Shown here one piece after another: positions 33,931 to 40,638 of a stretch of DNA of 64,000 bases; within the stretch, counting starts at the first letter, position 1, and every line of letters begins with the position of its first letter. A model generated the notes under the pieces. The model was not told the origin of the DNA. It saw nothing but the letters and a program-made list of their open reading frames with translations, and searched no databases. The translations under genes were made by a program, and so were the position numbers. This DNA comes from Deltaproteobacteria bacterium (GTDB lineage Bacteria; Desulfobacterota; Syntrophorhabdia; Syntrophorhabdales; Syntrophorhabdaceae): positions 45,745 through 109,744 of the forward strand of contig JAKLET010000010.1 in NCBI GenBank assembly GCA_022711595.1. Direction: 5' to 3'.

Positions 33931-34542
33931 TCAAATAAGAAGAATGAGGCCGTCCCTTATAAGAAAGAGCGCGAAGGCGATGAGCAGCAGGCCGAGCAGG
34001 ACCATGACGTACCTGTAAGCTTTCCCCGCCAGGGCATTTCGCGTCCTCCCGACGATGACGGCTACAAACACCTTTGATCCGACCAGGCAGGCGAGAAAAC
34101 AAAATATGAACGCAAGCGCCGAAGCAAAACTTTCCTGTGCCGCTTTGAGGATGATGGGCGAGCCGACGGTGATCCAGAATATATAGGGGTGGGGGCTCAG
34201 GGCGTTGACGGCGATCCCCTTTCCCAGGGACTGCGCCTTTGCCTCCACTGCGCCGGTGCCGGGTCCTTTCGCGCGCAGGGTACCGAAAGCGAGGTACATA
34301 ACAAATACGCCTCCCGCGATGGATATCCACCCCAGGACCGCATGGAAATGCGAAAGACGGGAAAGGAGCAGGAGGGCGAGGCAAATGATGGGGATATCGG
34401 TGACAAGAGGCGCCAGAGAAACTTTTATTCCTTCCCTGACACCATGCCCCAGCGTTTGCGCGATGACAAGCGTCAGAAGGGGCCCGGGAGAAAAACCGGC
34501 CGACAAGCCGAATACAACGGCTGCGGTAATGAAGGTGATCAT
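33931..34542 (-). CDS. LysE/RhtB-family amino-acid exporter
   Basis: 203 residues from the ATG at 34542, which overlaps the preceding gene's stop as ATGA; a longer frame reaches 34650 but lies over the neighbour. Six membrane segments, the family's N-terminal GFSPGPLLTLVIAQTLGHGVREGIKV block, and the conserved LSPHPYIFWITVGSPII loop in the middle are visible. Such exporters remove excess amino acids. The specific substrate is unknown. It is translationally coupled to a small membrane protein. Confidence 0.85.
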   Translation of the reverse strand: MITFITAAVVFGLSAGFSPGPLLTLVIAQTLGHGVREGIKVSLAPLVTDIPIICLALLLLSRLSHFHAVLGWISIAGGVFVMYLAFGTLRAKGPGTGAVEAKAQSLGKGIAVNALSPHPYIFWITVGSPIILKAAQESFASALAFIFCFLACLVGSKVFVAVIVGRTRNALAGKAYRYVMVLLGLLLIAFALFLIRDGLILLI

Positions 34543-34844
34543 GGTTTGTTCTGCTGAGGCCCGTCCTTTTTCAGCCTGCGAAAGAGAAGGACAGGGGTCA
34601 GGAAGATGAAGATGGTCGCGGGGTCCACAATGGCCGGAACGAAGGCCCACGCACCCAGCGTGTCTTTGGCGAAGACATAGGCCATGATGGAAAAGACTAT
34701 GGACATAAGATGGATGTTGGATCTTTTATATGCCGCAGGATCTTTACGTTTCCTGATCATCCATGAGACGTTGTTTACGATGTTGGTCAGGCAAATAAAG
34801 CAGGAGAGGCAGACGAAAGCGACCCCGATCGCCAGCATTGTCAT
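34539..34844 (-). CDS. Small membrane protein with three or four helices
   Basis: 101 residues; AAGGAGTT seven bases before the ATG. The helices are about 4-24, 45-60 and 65-85, and the loop between has the charged IRKRKDPAAYKRSN stretch. The family is not recognised. It overlaps the LysE-type gene by four bases, so the two are made together and may act together in export or in balancing it. Confidence 0.65.
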   Translation of the reverse strand: MTMLAIGVAFVCLSCFICLTNIVNNVSWMIRKRKDPAAYKRSNIHLMSIVFSIMAYVFAKDTLGAWAFVPAIVDPATIFIFLTPVLLFRRLKKDGPQQNKP

Positions 34845-34937
34845 CTGAATAACTCCTTCGGTCTATTTAATAAGGTTATGGGTAAAAAGTGAGGGATCAG
34901 CAACCTCGAACAGATCACCCGGCTTCCTATCTTTAAC

Positions 34938-34972
34938 GTTCAAGCTGTTCAAGCCGTTGAAGCTGTTTTCTT
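34938..34972. repeat. Array of 9-nt units (family C)
   Basis: GTTCAAGCT, GTTCAAGCC, GTTGAAGCT and GTTTTCTT follow each other in exact 9-nt phase at 34938, 34947, 34956 and 34965. There is no inverted arm nearby. It lies upstream of the thiS-like promoter. Confidence 0.65.
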
Positions 34973-35015
34973 AGTCTATCGGCAACAAAGGTTGGTGTCA
35001 ATAACTGAAAAAAAC

Positions 35016-35044
35016 TTGAAATATACCAGGCGGTAGATTACAAT
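35016..35044 (+). promoter_or_regulatory. Promoter placed for a leaderless thiS-like transcript
   Basis: TTGAAA at 35016-35021, a 17-nt spacer and TACAAT at 35039-35044. Transcription should begin at 35051-35052, and the ATG is at 35052, with no ribosome site in the few bases before it. Confidence 0.6.
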
Positions 35045-35051
35045 CACTGCG

Positions 35052-35273
35052 ATGACCGCGGCACTTTCAGAGATAGAGATCATCCTCAACGGCATAAAAG
35101 AAAAGGTACCCACGGGCACCACCATAAAGGACCTTATAGTACATGCCGGCGAGAAAGACAAACACCTCGTAGTGGAACGAAACAACTGTTTTGTCCACGG
35201 TTACGCCTATAAATCCACCGTTCTGGATGATGGGGACAGGGTGGAACTCATAAACCCCGACTTCGGCGGCTAA
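35052..35273 (+). CDS. ThiS/MoaD-like sulfur-carrier protein
   Basis: 73 residues with a ubiquitin-like fold pattern: IEIILNGIKEKVPTGTTIKDLIVH, VVERNNCFVHGYAY, DDGDRVELINPDFGG. The terminal Gly-Gly is the site that is adenylated and thiocarboxylated in ThiS and MoaD. The SEIEIILNG start and NPDFGG end fit the ThiS branch. No thiF, thiG, thiH or moeB is close, so its partner enzyme must be elsewhere. A strong promoter ends at the ATG, so the mRNA is probably leaderless. It faces the GntR gene across a terminator array. Confidence 0.85.
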   Translation: MTAALSEIEIILNGIKEKVPTGTTIKDLIVHAGEKDKHLVVERNNCFVHGYAYKSTVLDDGDRVELINPDFGG

Positions 35274-35281
35274 GAAAGGCT

Positions 35282-35326
35282 GTTCCAACCGTTCAAACGG
35301 ATGAAACGGTTGAAACTGTTTTTTTA
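35282..35326. terminator. Bidirectional terminator made of 9-nt units (family B)
   Basis: GTTCCAACC, GTTCAAACG, GATGAAACG, GTTGAAACT and GTTTTTTTA are in exact 9-nt phase from 35282. The first two units pair with the next two, giving a stem of about 16 bp with few mismatches, ending in seven T. It separates the convergent thiS-like and GntR genes; the T-run merges with the GntR stop. Confidence 0.85.
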
Positions 35327-36058
35327 GTATCCCGATCCGGACCTTTTTTCGTGATATTCCTGTTCCATTTTCATGAGGTTTCTGCCGAATTCGATGGCAT
35401 GTTTTTCCATCTCACCGGCGGCGGCCTCAGGGTTGCCGGCAAGCACCGCCTCCACGGCCGCGTCATGAAGACCGGCGGGGTGGAGTTTCTGGGTGTCCGG
35501 TTTCACTGCCTCAACCACCTGTTTGGTGAGCCTCATGACGGAAACGATGAGGGCTTCGAGGAAACGGTTCCCGCACATTTCCGCGAAGATATAATGGACC
35601 GATGTTTTTCTGTCGACCTCTTCGGAAAGGGTCGGACCGGGGGTCTTTTCTGCCTCAAGGGCCTCCCTGAGGCGCCGTTCATATTCAGGCGTTACCCTTG
35701 AAGCGGCAAGACGGGCAACCTCGGGCTCGATGAGCAGCCTGACACGGTAGAGCTCGGGTATGGATATCTTTTCAGCGAGAAAAAGGTCGAGAAATGAATT
35801 GGCGAGCTGTTGAAAGGACAGGTCGGTAACAAAGGCACCGCCGGTTATACCCTGGCGGGTGATGATGAACCCCGAATTTTCCAGCGACCTCAGGGCCTCC
35901 CTGATGGCGACGCGGCTCACCTGAAACTCTTCTGCAAGTTCTCTCTCGGCGGGCAGTTTGTCTCCAGGCTTGAATTGGCCGAGAAGGATCGACTGCTTAA
36001 GCTGCTCCGTCACTTCATTGGAAACCCGCAACGGCTTGATGGGCGTAAATGTCGGCAT
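35324..36058 (-). CDS. GntR-family regulator, FadR/FCD subfamily
   Basis: 244 residues. The N-terminal winged helix-turn-helix (about 10-75) has LLGQFKPGDKLPAERELAEEFQVSRVAIREALRSLENSGFI, the family signature. The C-terminal helical FCD effector domain (about 95-225) has the metal-ligand pattern (R-x-x-x-E-P near LYRVRLLIEPEVARL, then the two His in HYIFAEMCGNRF and LHDAAVEAVLAG). Such proteins sense small carboxylates. It is divergent from a TRAP binding-protein operon whose promoter carries a palindrome typical of this family, so it probably represses that operon and is released by the transported acid. Confidence 0.88.
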   Translation of the reverse strand: MPTFTPIKPLRVSNEVTEQLKQSILLGQFKPGDKLPAERELAEEFQVSRVAIREALRSLENSGFIITRQGITGGAFVTDLSFQQLANSFLDLFLAEKISIPELYRVRLLIEPEVARLAASRVTPEYERRLREALEAEKTPGPTLSEEVDRKTSVHYIFAEMCGNRFLEALIVSVMRLTKQVVEAVKPDTQKLHPAGLHDAAVEAVLAGNPEAAAGEMEKHAIEFGRNLMKMEQEYHEKRSGSGY

Positions 36059-36110
36059 AGGTTCGGAAACATCATATGACAGATGACCTGCTATTGCAAT
36101 AAAATATCGC

Positions 36111-36146
36111 TTGACATAAACATTTAAAAGGTATAAATATTATACC
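36111..36146 (+). promoter_or_regulatory. dctP promoter with overlapping GntR-type operator
   Basis: TTGACA at 36111-36116, then TAAATA at 36134-36139 after 17 nt (or TATAAA after 15). A palindrome GGTATAA-ATA-TTATACC at 36130-36146 covers the -10. Its 7-bp arms around a short centre match the shape of FadR-family operators (G-T-x-x-x-A-C core). Binding of the divergent regulator here would block RNA polymerase. Confidence 0.65.
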
Positions 36147-36300
36147 AATAAAACAAAAATAACAGAGTTACGACTAAAAGAACACACAAAAAATCATTTT
36201 CGGTCACGGGTGATGCGGTATAGCGGGCAGAGACCAGAAATTGAATGGCAACAACGTATCCTTGCAATGAGGATATATTAAAATAACGAGGGGGTTCGTT

Positions 36301-37332
36301 ATGAAAAGGTGTGCTTTTTTTAGCTCCATAGTTACGGTTTTTTGTCTTATGTTTGTATTTTCTGTGGTTCCCTTGTCATCTCACGCGCAGGAAAAGGTGA
36401 TCAACCTTAGCTTCTCGAACTTCTTTCCAACTTCCCATAAGAACAGCATTATTATGGACCAGTGGTGCAAGGAGGTTGAAAAGAGAACGAAAGGAAGGGT
36501 GAAGATAACCTATTACCCCGGAGCGGTCCTGACCCCTGCCGGGCAGACATACGACAGTGTGATAAACGGTATCGCCGATATCGGGGAAAGCGTTCTCGGA
36601 TATACGAAGGGCAGGTTTCCCCTCACGGAGGTCATAGACCTGCCTCTGGGGTATAAGAACGCATATGTGGCAACCAAAATGATAAACGCGTATTTTAAAA
36701 AATTCAATCCAAAGGAATTCGAAAAGGTGAAGGTCATGTACCTGCACGCCCATGGGCCGGGCATCCTTTTCACGAAAAAACCCGTCAACAATCTCGAGGA
36801 CCTTAAAGGGATGAAGGTCCGATCGACCGGTTTCAGCGCCAAGGTCGCCGCGGCGCTGGGTGCTTCTCCTGTCGCGATGCCCCAGACGGAATCCTATGAA
36901 GCGCTCAGGACAGGCATCGTCCAGGGTATCCTTAATCCCATTGAGGCCATGAAAGGCTGGAAGATCGGAGAGGTTGTGAATTACACGGTCGAAAACTACG
37001 GTTCCGCTTACAGCACATCATTTTTTGTTGTTATGAACAAGCAGAAATGGAACTCGCTGCCGCCTGATATAAAGAAGACCATTGAAAGCATCAACGAGGA
37101 ATGGATCGAAAGGCAGGGCAGGCTCTGGGACGAGATCGACAGGGAAGGAAGGGAGTTTATGGTACAGCGCAAGAACAAGTTCATAGCCCTCTCGAAAGAT
37201 GAGGATGCGAGATGGGCCGAGAAGGTAAAGCCGGTCATCAACGAATATGTGAGCGAGCTGAAGACGAAAGGGTTGCCAGGTGAAGAGGCGTTGAAATTCT
37301 GTATCAATTACCTGAAGGCGAACCAGAAATGA
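36301..37332 (+). CDS. dctP: TRAP transporter substrate-binding protein, DctP family
   Basis: 343 residues. A signal peptide (VTVFCLMFVFSVVPLSSHA) is followed by the DctP fold: INLSFSNFFPTSHKNSIIMDQWCKEVEKRT, YYPGAVLTPAGQTYDSVINGIADIG, and the family signature GMKVRSTGFSAKVAAALGASPVAMPQTESYEALRTGIVQG, which contains the substrate-binding Arg. It binds an organic acid in the periplasm for a TRAP permease. The DctQ and DctM membrane subunits are not in this window, so the binding protein is an orphan. GAGGGGG lies seven bases before the start. Regulated through the GntR operator upstream; a terminator follows. Confidence 0.9.
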   Translation: MKRCAFFSSIVTVFCLMFVFSVVPLSSHAQEKVINLSFSNFFPTSHKNSIIMDQWCKEVEKRTKGRVKITYYPGAVLTPAGQTYDSVINGIADIGESVLGYTKGRFPLTEVIDLPLGYKNAYVATKMINAYFKKFNPKEFEKVKVMYLHAHGPGILFTKKPVNNLEDLKGMKVRSTGFSAKVAAALGASPVAMPQTESYEALRTGIVQGILNPIEAMKGWKIGEVVNYTVENYGSAYSTSFFVVMNKQKWNSLPPDIKKTIESINEEWIERQGRLWDEIDREGREFMVQRKNKFIALSKDEDARWAEKVKPVINEYVSELKTKGLPGEEALKFCINYLKANQK

Positions 37333-37342
37333 CCGGGTACGG

Positions 37343-37411
37343 CGCGCTGCGGGGCCCGACGCACGCCCCCTCCTGGATCAGTGCGGAAGGAAAACCTGCA
37401 GCGCGTTTTTT
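37343..37411 (+). terminator. Terminator/attenuator between dctP and the CoA-ligase gene
   Basis: CGCGCTGC at 37343-37350 pairs with GCAGCGCG at 37398-37405, followed by six T. The long interior has its own GGGG/CCCC hairpin. It would end most dctP transcripts and allow partial read-through into the catabolic genes. Confidence 0.6.
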
Positions 37412-37470
37412 ACTGGCAAGGACGGTATGGATATGAATATAAAAGATAATCCTGGGAGGACATTCTGATC

Positions 37471-38808
37471 ATGGCTGAAAACATACGGACATACTGGAAC
37501 CCTGTACTCGAGACGCTGCCGGAAGGAAGGCTTAGAGAATTACAGCTTAAAAAGTTCAAGAGAATAGTATCGTGGGCATACGATAATTCCCCGTTCTACA
37601 GGAAGCTTTACAGCGACGCAGGCATGGAGCCGGGCGATATCAAGGCCTTTGAGGATATCAGGAAGATACCCAAGACTGACAAAGGGATGCTCAGGCAGGT
37701 TCAGGAGAATCCGCCGTTCCCGTATGGCAATATCCTCAGTGTGCCCCTAGATGAGGTGACCGAGTTTCGGCAGACAAGCGGAACGACAGGCATCCCGGTC
37801 TATCAGGCGGACACCTGGCAGGATTGGGAGTGGTGGTCGGAGTGCTGGTCATATATCCTGTACGCGCAGGGCTACAGGCCCGCGGACAGGGTTTTCCTGC
37901 CTTTCGGGTACAACATATTCGTGGCCTTCTGGGCGGGGCATTACGCCCTGGAAAAAATAGGCTGCGAGGTGGTGCCGGGCGGTGTCCTCGATACGGAGGC
38001 GCGCATCCTGAAGATGCAGGAGCTGAAATGTACCGCCTTCATGGCAACGCCCACCTATGTGCTCGGGATGGCGGACACGTCACGGAAGATGGGTATCGAC
38101 CCGGCCGGAGATCTTCATATACAAAGGATCACCTGCGCGGGCGAACCGGGCGCCAGCATCATTACGACGAAAAGGCGCATGGAGGAGGCATGGGGGGCGA
38201 AGGTCTACGACCATGTGGGCGCGACGGAGATCGGTGCCTGGAGCTACGAATGCATGGCGCAGCCGGGCGGCCTGCATGTGAACGACGCTTTTTTCCTTGT
38301 CGAGATAGAGGATGTTGAAACAGGTGAGATCATCGAAGAGCCGGGAAGGAACGGGAAGATGGTAATCACGGCCTTCGACAGGATGGCGAAACCCTGTATA
38401 CGTTTTGACTCAAAGGATGTCATTCGCTGGGCCGACCGTCAGTGTGAATGCGGCAGGACCTTCAGGATGATCGACGGCGGGGTTGTGGGGAGGGTGGATG
38501 ATATAACAAAGGTGAAAGGCGTTCTTCTCGCCCCTACAGCGATAGAAGAGGTCGTCAGAAGCATACCGGAGATAGGCAATGACTATCAGGTGACGGTCAG
38601 CAAAAAAGGGGACATAGACGAGATCCATCTTGAGATCGAGATGCAGCCTGGAAGGGAGAACAAAAAGGAAGAGGTCCTGCCTCGTCTCAAAGACCAGCTG
38701 CGCCTCAGGGTGAACCTTGGTTTCAAGATCACCGTTCATCCCTTCGGTGTTGTCCCCAGGTACGAGGTCAAGGCGAAACGCTTTAAAGACTTGAGGAAAG
38801 GACATTAA
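37471..38808 (+). CDS. Phenylacetate-CoA ligase-like AMP-forming enzyme
   Basis: 445 residues, the typical size of PaaK-type ligases, which activate aryl or alkyl acids to CoA thioesters with ATP. Markers are the N-terminal FKRIVSWAYDNSPFYRKLYSDAG block, the P-loop-like TEFRQTSGTTGIPVYQADT, the VYDHVGATEIGAWSYECMAQ segment (ATP/adenylate site), and the CFRFDSKDVIRWADRQCECGRTFRMIDGG region with Cys pairs, ending in the lid domain. It is the first catabolic gene after the TRAP binding protein, so the imported acid is probably its substrate. Confidence 0.88.
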   Translation: MAENIRTYWNPVLETLPEGRLRELQLKKFKRIVSWAYDNSPFYRKLYSDAGMEPGDIKAFEDIRKIPKTDKGMLRQVQENPPFPYGNILSVPLDEVTEFRQTSGTTGIPVYQADTWQDWEWWSECWSYILYAQGYRPADRVFLPFGYNIFVAFWAGHYALEKIGCEVVPGGVLDTEARILKMQELKCTAFMATPTYVLGMADTSRKMGIDPAGDLHIQRITCAGEPGASIITTKRRMEEAWGAKVYDHVGATEIGAWSYECMAQPGGLHVNDAFFLVEIEDVETGEIIEEPGRNGKMVITAFDRMAKPCIRFDSKDVIRWADRQCECGRTFRMIDGGVVGRVDDITKVKGVLLAPTAIEEVVRSIPEIGNDYQVTVSKKGDIDEIHLEIEMQPGRENKKEEVLPRLKDQLRLRVNLGFKITVHPFGVVPRYEVKAKRFKDLRKGH

Positions 38809-38811
38809 AAA

Positions 38812-38895
38812 CGGTTGCGGTTGTTTGAGCGGAAAGGGAAAACAGAAAATATGACAATTTATTCTTTTATCTTTAACGGTTGAAACGGTTGCAAT
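38812..38895. repeat. Short 9-nt units (family B) flanking a spacer
   Basis: An ACGGTTGCGGTTG run at 38812-38824 and ACGGTTGAAACGGTTGCA at about 38877-38893 are direct copies. No clear stem. Between them is ordinary AT-rich DNA, and the small gene follows. Confidence 0.45.
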
Positions 38896-38917
38896 TATTT
38901 CGGCAATGGAGGTATCC

Positions 38918-39094
38918 ATGGATTACGATATGAAGGAAATGGACGCGAAGATCAGGGTCCTCAGGCAGACAACGCAGGAGGTCCTCGATGCCGCCGGGGA
39001 CATCGAGGCTGTGAGGCGCAACGCGAAGCGCATCCTTGCGAGCGTGAAAATGCTCGAACTCAGCATATGCGACCTGTGCGAGCTGGAGGCGTGA
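38918..39094 (+). CDS. Small helical protein of 58 residues in the catabolic cluster
   Basis: 58 residues from the ATG at 38918, set by GGAGG five bases upstream; an in-frame ATG at 38906 overlaps that site. Two helices: KEMDAKIRVLRQTTQEVLDAAGDIEAVRRNAKRILASVKMLELSI, with Cys-x-x-Cys in the final SICDLCELEA. No signal. It sits between the CoA ligase and the molybdenum-enzyme genes. Function unknown; a small helix-plus-CxxC protein of this kind could be an assembly or redox partner, but this is a guess. Confidence 0.65.
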   Translation: MDYDMKEMDAKIRVLRQTTQEVLDAAGDIEAVRRNAKRILASVKMLELSICDLCELEA

Positions 39095-39108
39095 TCAAAG
39101 AAATAGTG

Positions 39109-39234
39109 AACAACCGATGGCCGATAACCTGATATCACGGCAGTCCGGTATCCTGTTTTTTGATTATTGGAATTTGGCTGTTGATTAATTTCTGTGATAT
39201 TGGTTATTGAGATCTGGTCATTGGTTACTTTTTT
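39109..39234. repeat. Drifted 7-nt array (GGTTATT family)
   Basis: Right side: GGTTATT, GAGATCT, GGTCATT, GGTTACT in 7-nt steps near 39205-39233. Left side: inverted relatives GAACAACC, GATGGCC, GATAACC, TGATATC near 39108-39135. The centre is A/T-rich and partly periodic. It lies between the small gene and the molybdenum-enzyme genes. Lower confidence because many units have drifted. Confidence 0.45.
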
Positions 39235-39254
39235 AATGCTATAAGGAGGTTTTA

Positions 39255-40139
39255 ATGTTATTGCTGCCGAAATTTGATTACGAGGAGCCAAAGAGCCTGC
39301 AGGAAGCACTCCGGGTGTTGTCGGAGCTGAAGAGAAAGGCGAAGATCATCGCCGGAGGCACCGACCTTCTTGTGAACATGAAGAAAAGGGCCGTGGTTCC
39401 CGGGTGCCTTGTCAGTCTGCGGCGGATAGACGCGCTGCGGTTGATAGAAAGGAAAAGGGTTTCCACGGAGATCGGCTCCCATGTGACCGTGTCGGAACTG
39501 GCCTCGTCGGAGGTTATTACCGGCGCGCTGTCTGTCCTTGCCAGGGCGGCGTCTTCACTTGGCTCGCCGCTTGTCAGGAACCGCGCGACCGCGGGAGGAA
39601 ACATCGTCACCGCCCGGCCTGCCGCGGACCTGCCTCCAGCGCTCATGGTGCTCGGGGCAAAGGTTGTGCTCAAGAGCAAAGGGAAAAAAAGGACGGTGCC
39701 CCTTGACGGGTTCTTCACGGGGCCGGGCAGCACCGTAATGGACCATGGCGAGATCCTGACGAAGATCGTTATCCCGGCGCCGCCTGCCTTCACCGGCGGC
39801 GATTATATCAAGCTCGGGCACAGGGCCGCCCTTGAGATAGCCATTGTGGCCGTTGCTTCGAGGATAACCCTCGACGGGCCCAACGGGGCGATAAAGGATG
39901 CGCGCATTGTCCTGAGCTCCGTTGCCCCGAAGGCGGTCCATGCCGTGTCCGCGGAGAGGATGCTTGTCGGGGAGCGCCCCTCGGAGAGGCTTTTTGCCGA
40001 GGCGGCAAAGCGGGCTGTGGGTGATTCGTCGCCAATCGACGATATCCGCGGAGGTGCCGGGTACCGCCGGGACATGGTGGAGGCATTGACGAGAAGAACA
40101 CTGCTCAGGGCCTTAAATGACGCCGCGGGCAATGCATGA
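39255..40139 (+). CDS. FAD subunit of a molybdenum hydroxylase (CoxM-like)
   Basis: 294 residues; AAGGAGG before the ATG. The FAD-binding motifs are KIIAGGTDLLVNMKKR (AGGTDL) and NRATAGGNIVTARPAADLPP (ATAGGN), both in the usual places, and a CO-dehydrogenase flavoprotein C-terminal domain follows from about residue 180. It carries electrons from the Fe-S subunit to an acceptor. It has no insertion for an extra [4Fe-4S] cluster, unlike HcrB of 4-hydroxybenzoyl-CoA reductase. Overlaps nothing; the Fe-S subunit gene starts ten bases later. It is the first of three subunit genes. Confidence 0.9.
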   Translation: MLLLPKFDYEEPKSLQEALRVLSELKRKAKIIAGGTDLLVNMKKRAVVPGCLVSLRRIDALRLIERKRVSTEIGSHVTVSELASSEVITGALSVLARAASSLGSPLVRNRATAGGNIVTARPAADLPPALMVLGAKVVLKSKGKKRTVPLDGFFTGPGSTVMDHGEILTKIVIPAPPAFTGGDYIKLGHRAALEIAIVAVASRITLDGPNGAIKDARIVLSSVAPKAVHAVSAERMLVGERPSERLFAEAAKRAVGDSSPIDDIRGGAGYRRDMVEALTRRTLLRALNDAAGNA

Positions 40140-40149
40140 GAGGTGCACA

Positions 40150-40623
40150 ATGAAAAGATTGATAACCCTGAATGTGAACGGAAGAGACTACGAAGTGGCC
40201 GTCGCGGTGAACAGGACCCTGACCCAGGTGCTGCGCGACGAACTTGGCCTGCTCGGAACGAAAGAAGGCTGCGGTGTGGGAGACTGCGGTGCCTGTACGG
40301 TCATCATGGACGGCAAGCCTGTCAACTCATGCCTGATACTGGCGGTCCAGTCGGGCGGTTCGCGGATCACGACCATTGAAGGCGTCGCGGATGAGAACGG
40401 ATTGCACCCCATACAGCAGGCGTTCGTGGACCACGGGGCCATCCAGTGCGGCTTCTGCACACCCGGCATGATCCTTTCCGCAAAGCACCTCCTGGAGAAC
40501 AACCAGGAACCGACAGAGCACGAGGTGAGGGAGGCGCTTTCAGGCAACCTCTGCCGGTGCACCGGTTACCAGAAGATCGTTGAGGCCGTGCAAGAGGCCG
40601 CAGGGACCATGAAGAAGAGATAA
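40150..40623 (+). CDS. [2Fe-2S] subunit of a molybdenum hydroxylase (CoxS-like)
   Basis: 157 residues from the ATG at 40150 (GAGAGG seven bases upstream). The plant-type cluster Cys are in GCGVGDCGACTVIMDG and the following NSC, the second cluster in QCGFCTPGMILSAKHLL and GNLCRCTGYQKIVEAV. Both clusters are complete. It carries electrons between the molybdenum site and FAD. Fits the small subunit of the xanthine dehydrogenase family in length. Second gene of a three-subunit enzyme. Confidence 0.93.
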   Translation: MKRLITLNVNGRDYEVAVAVNRTLTQVLRDELGLLGTKEGCGVGDCGACTVIMDGKPVNSCLILAVQSGGSRITTIEGVADENGLHPIQQAFVDHGAIQCGFCTPGMILSAKHLLENNQEPTEHEVREALSGNLCRCTGYQKIVEAVQEAAGTMKKR

Positions 40624-40638
40624 AAAGGAGAGATGACC

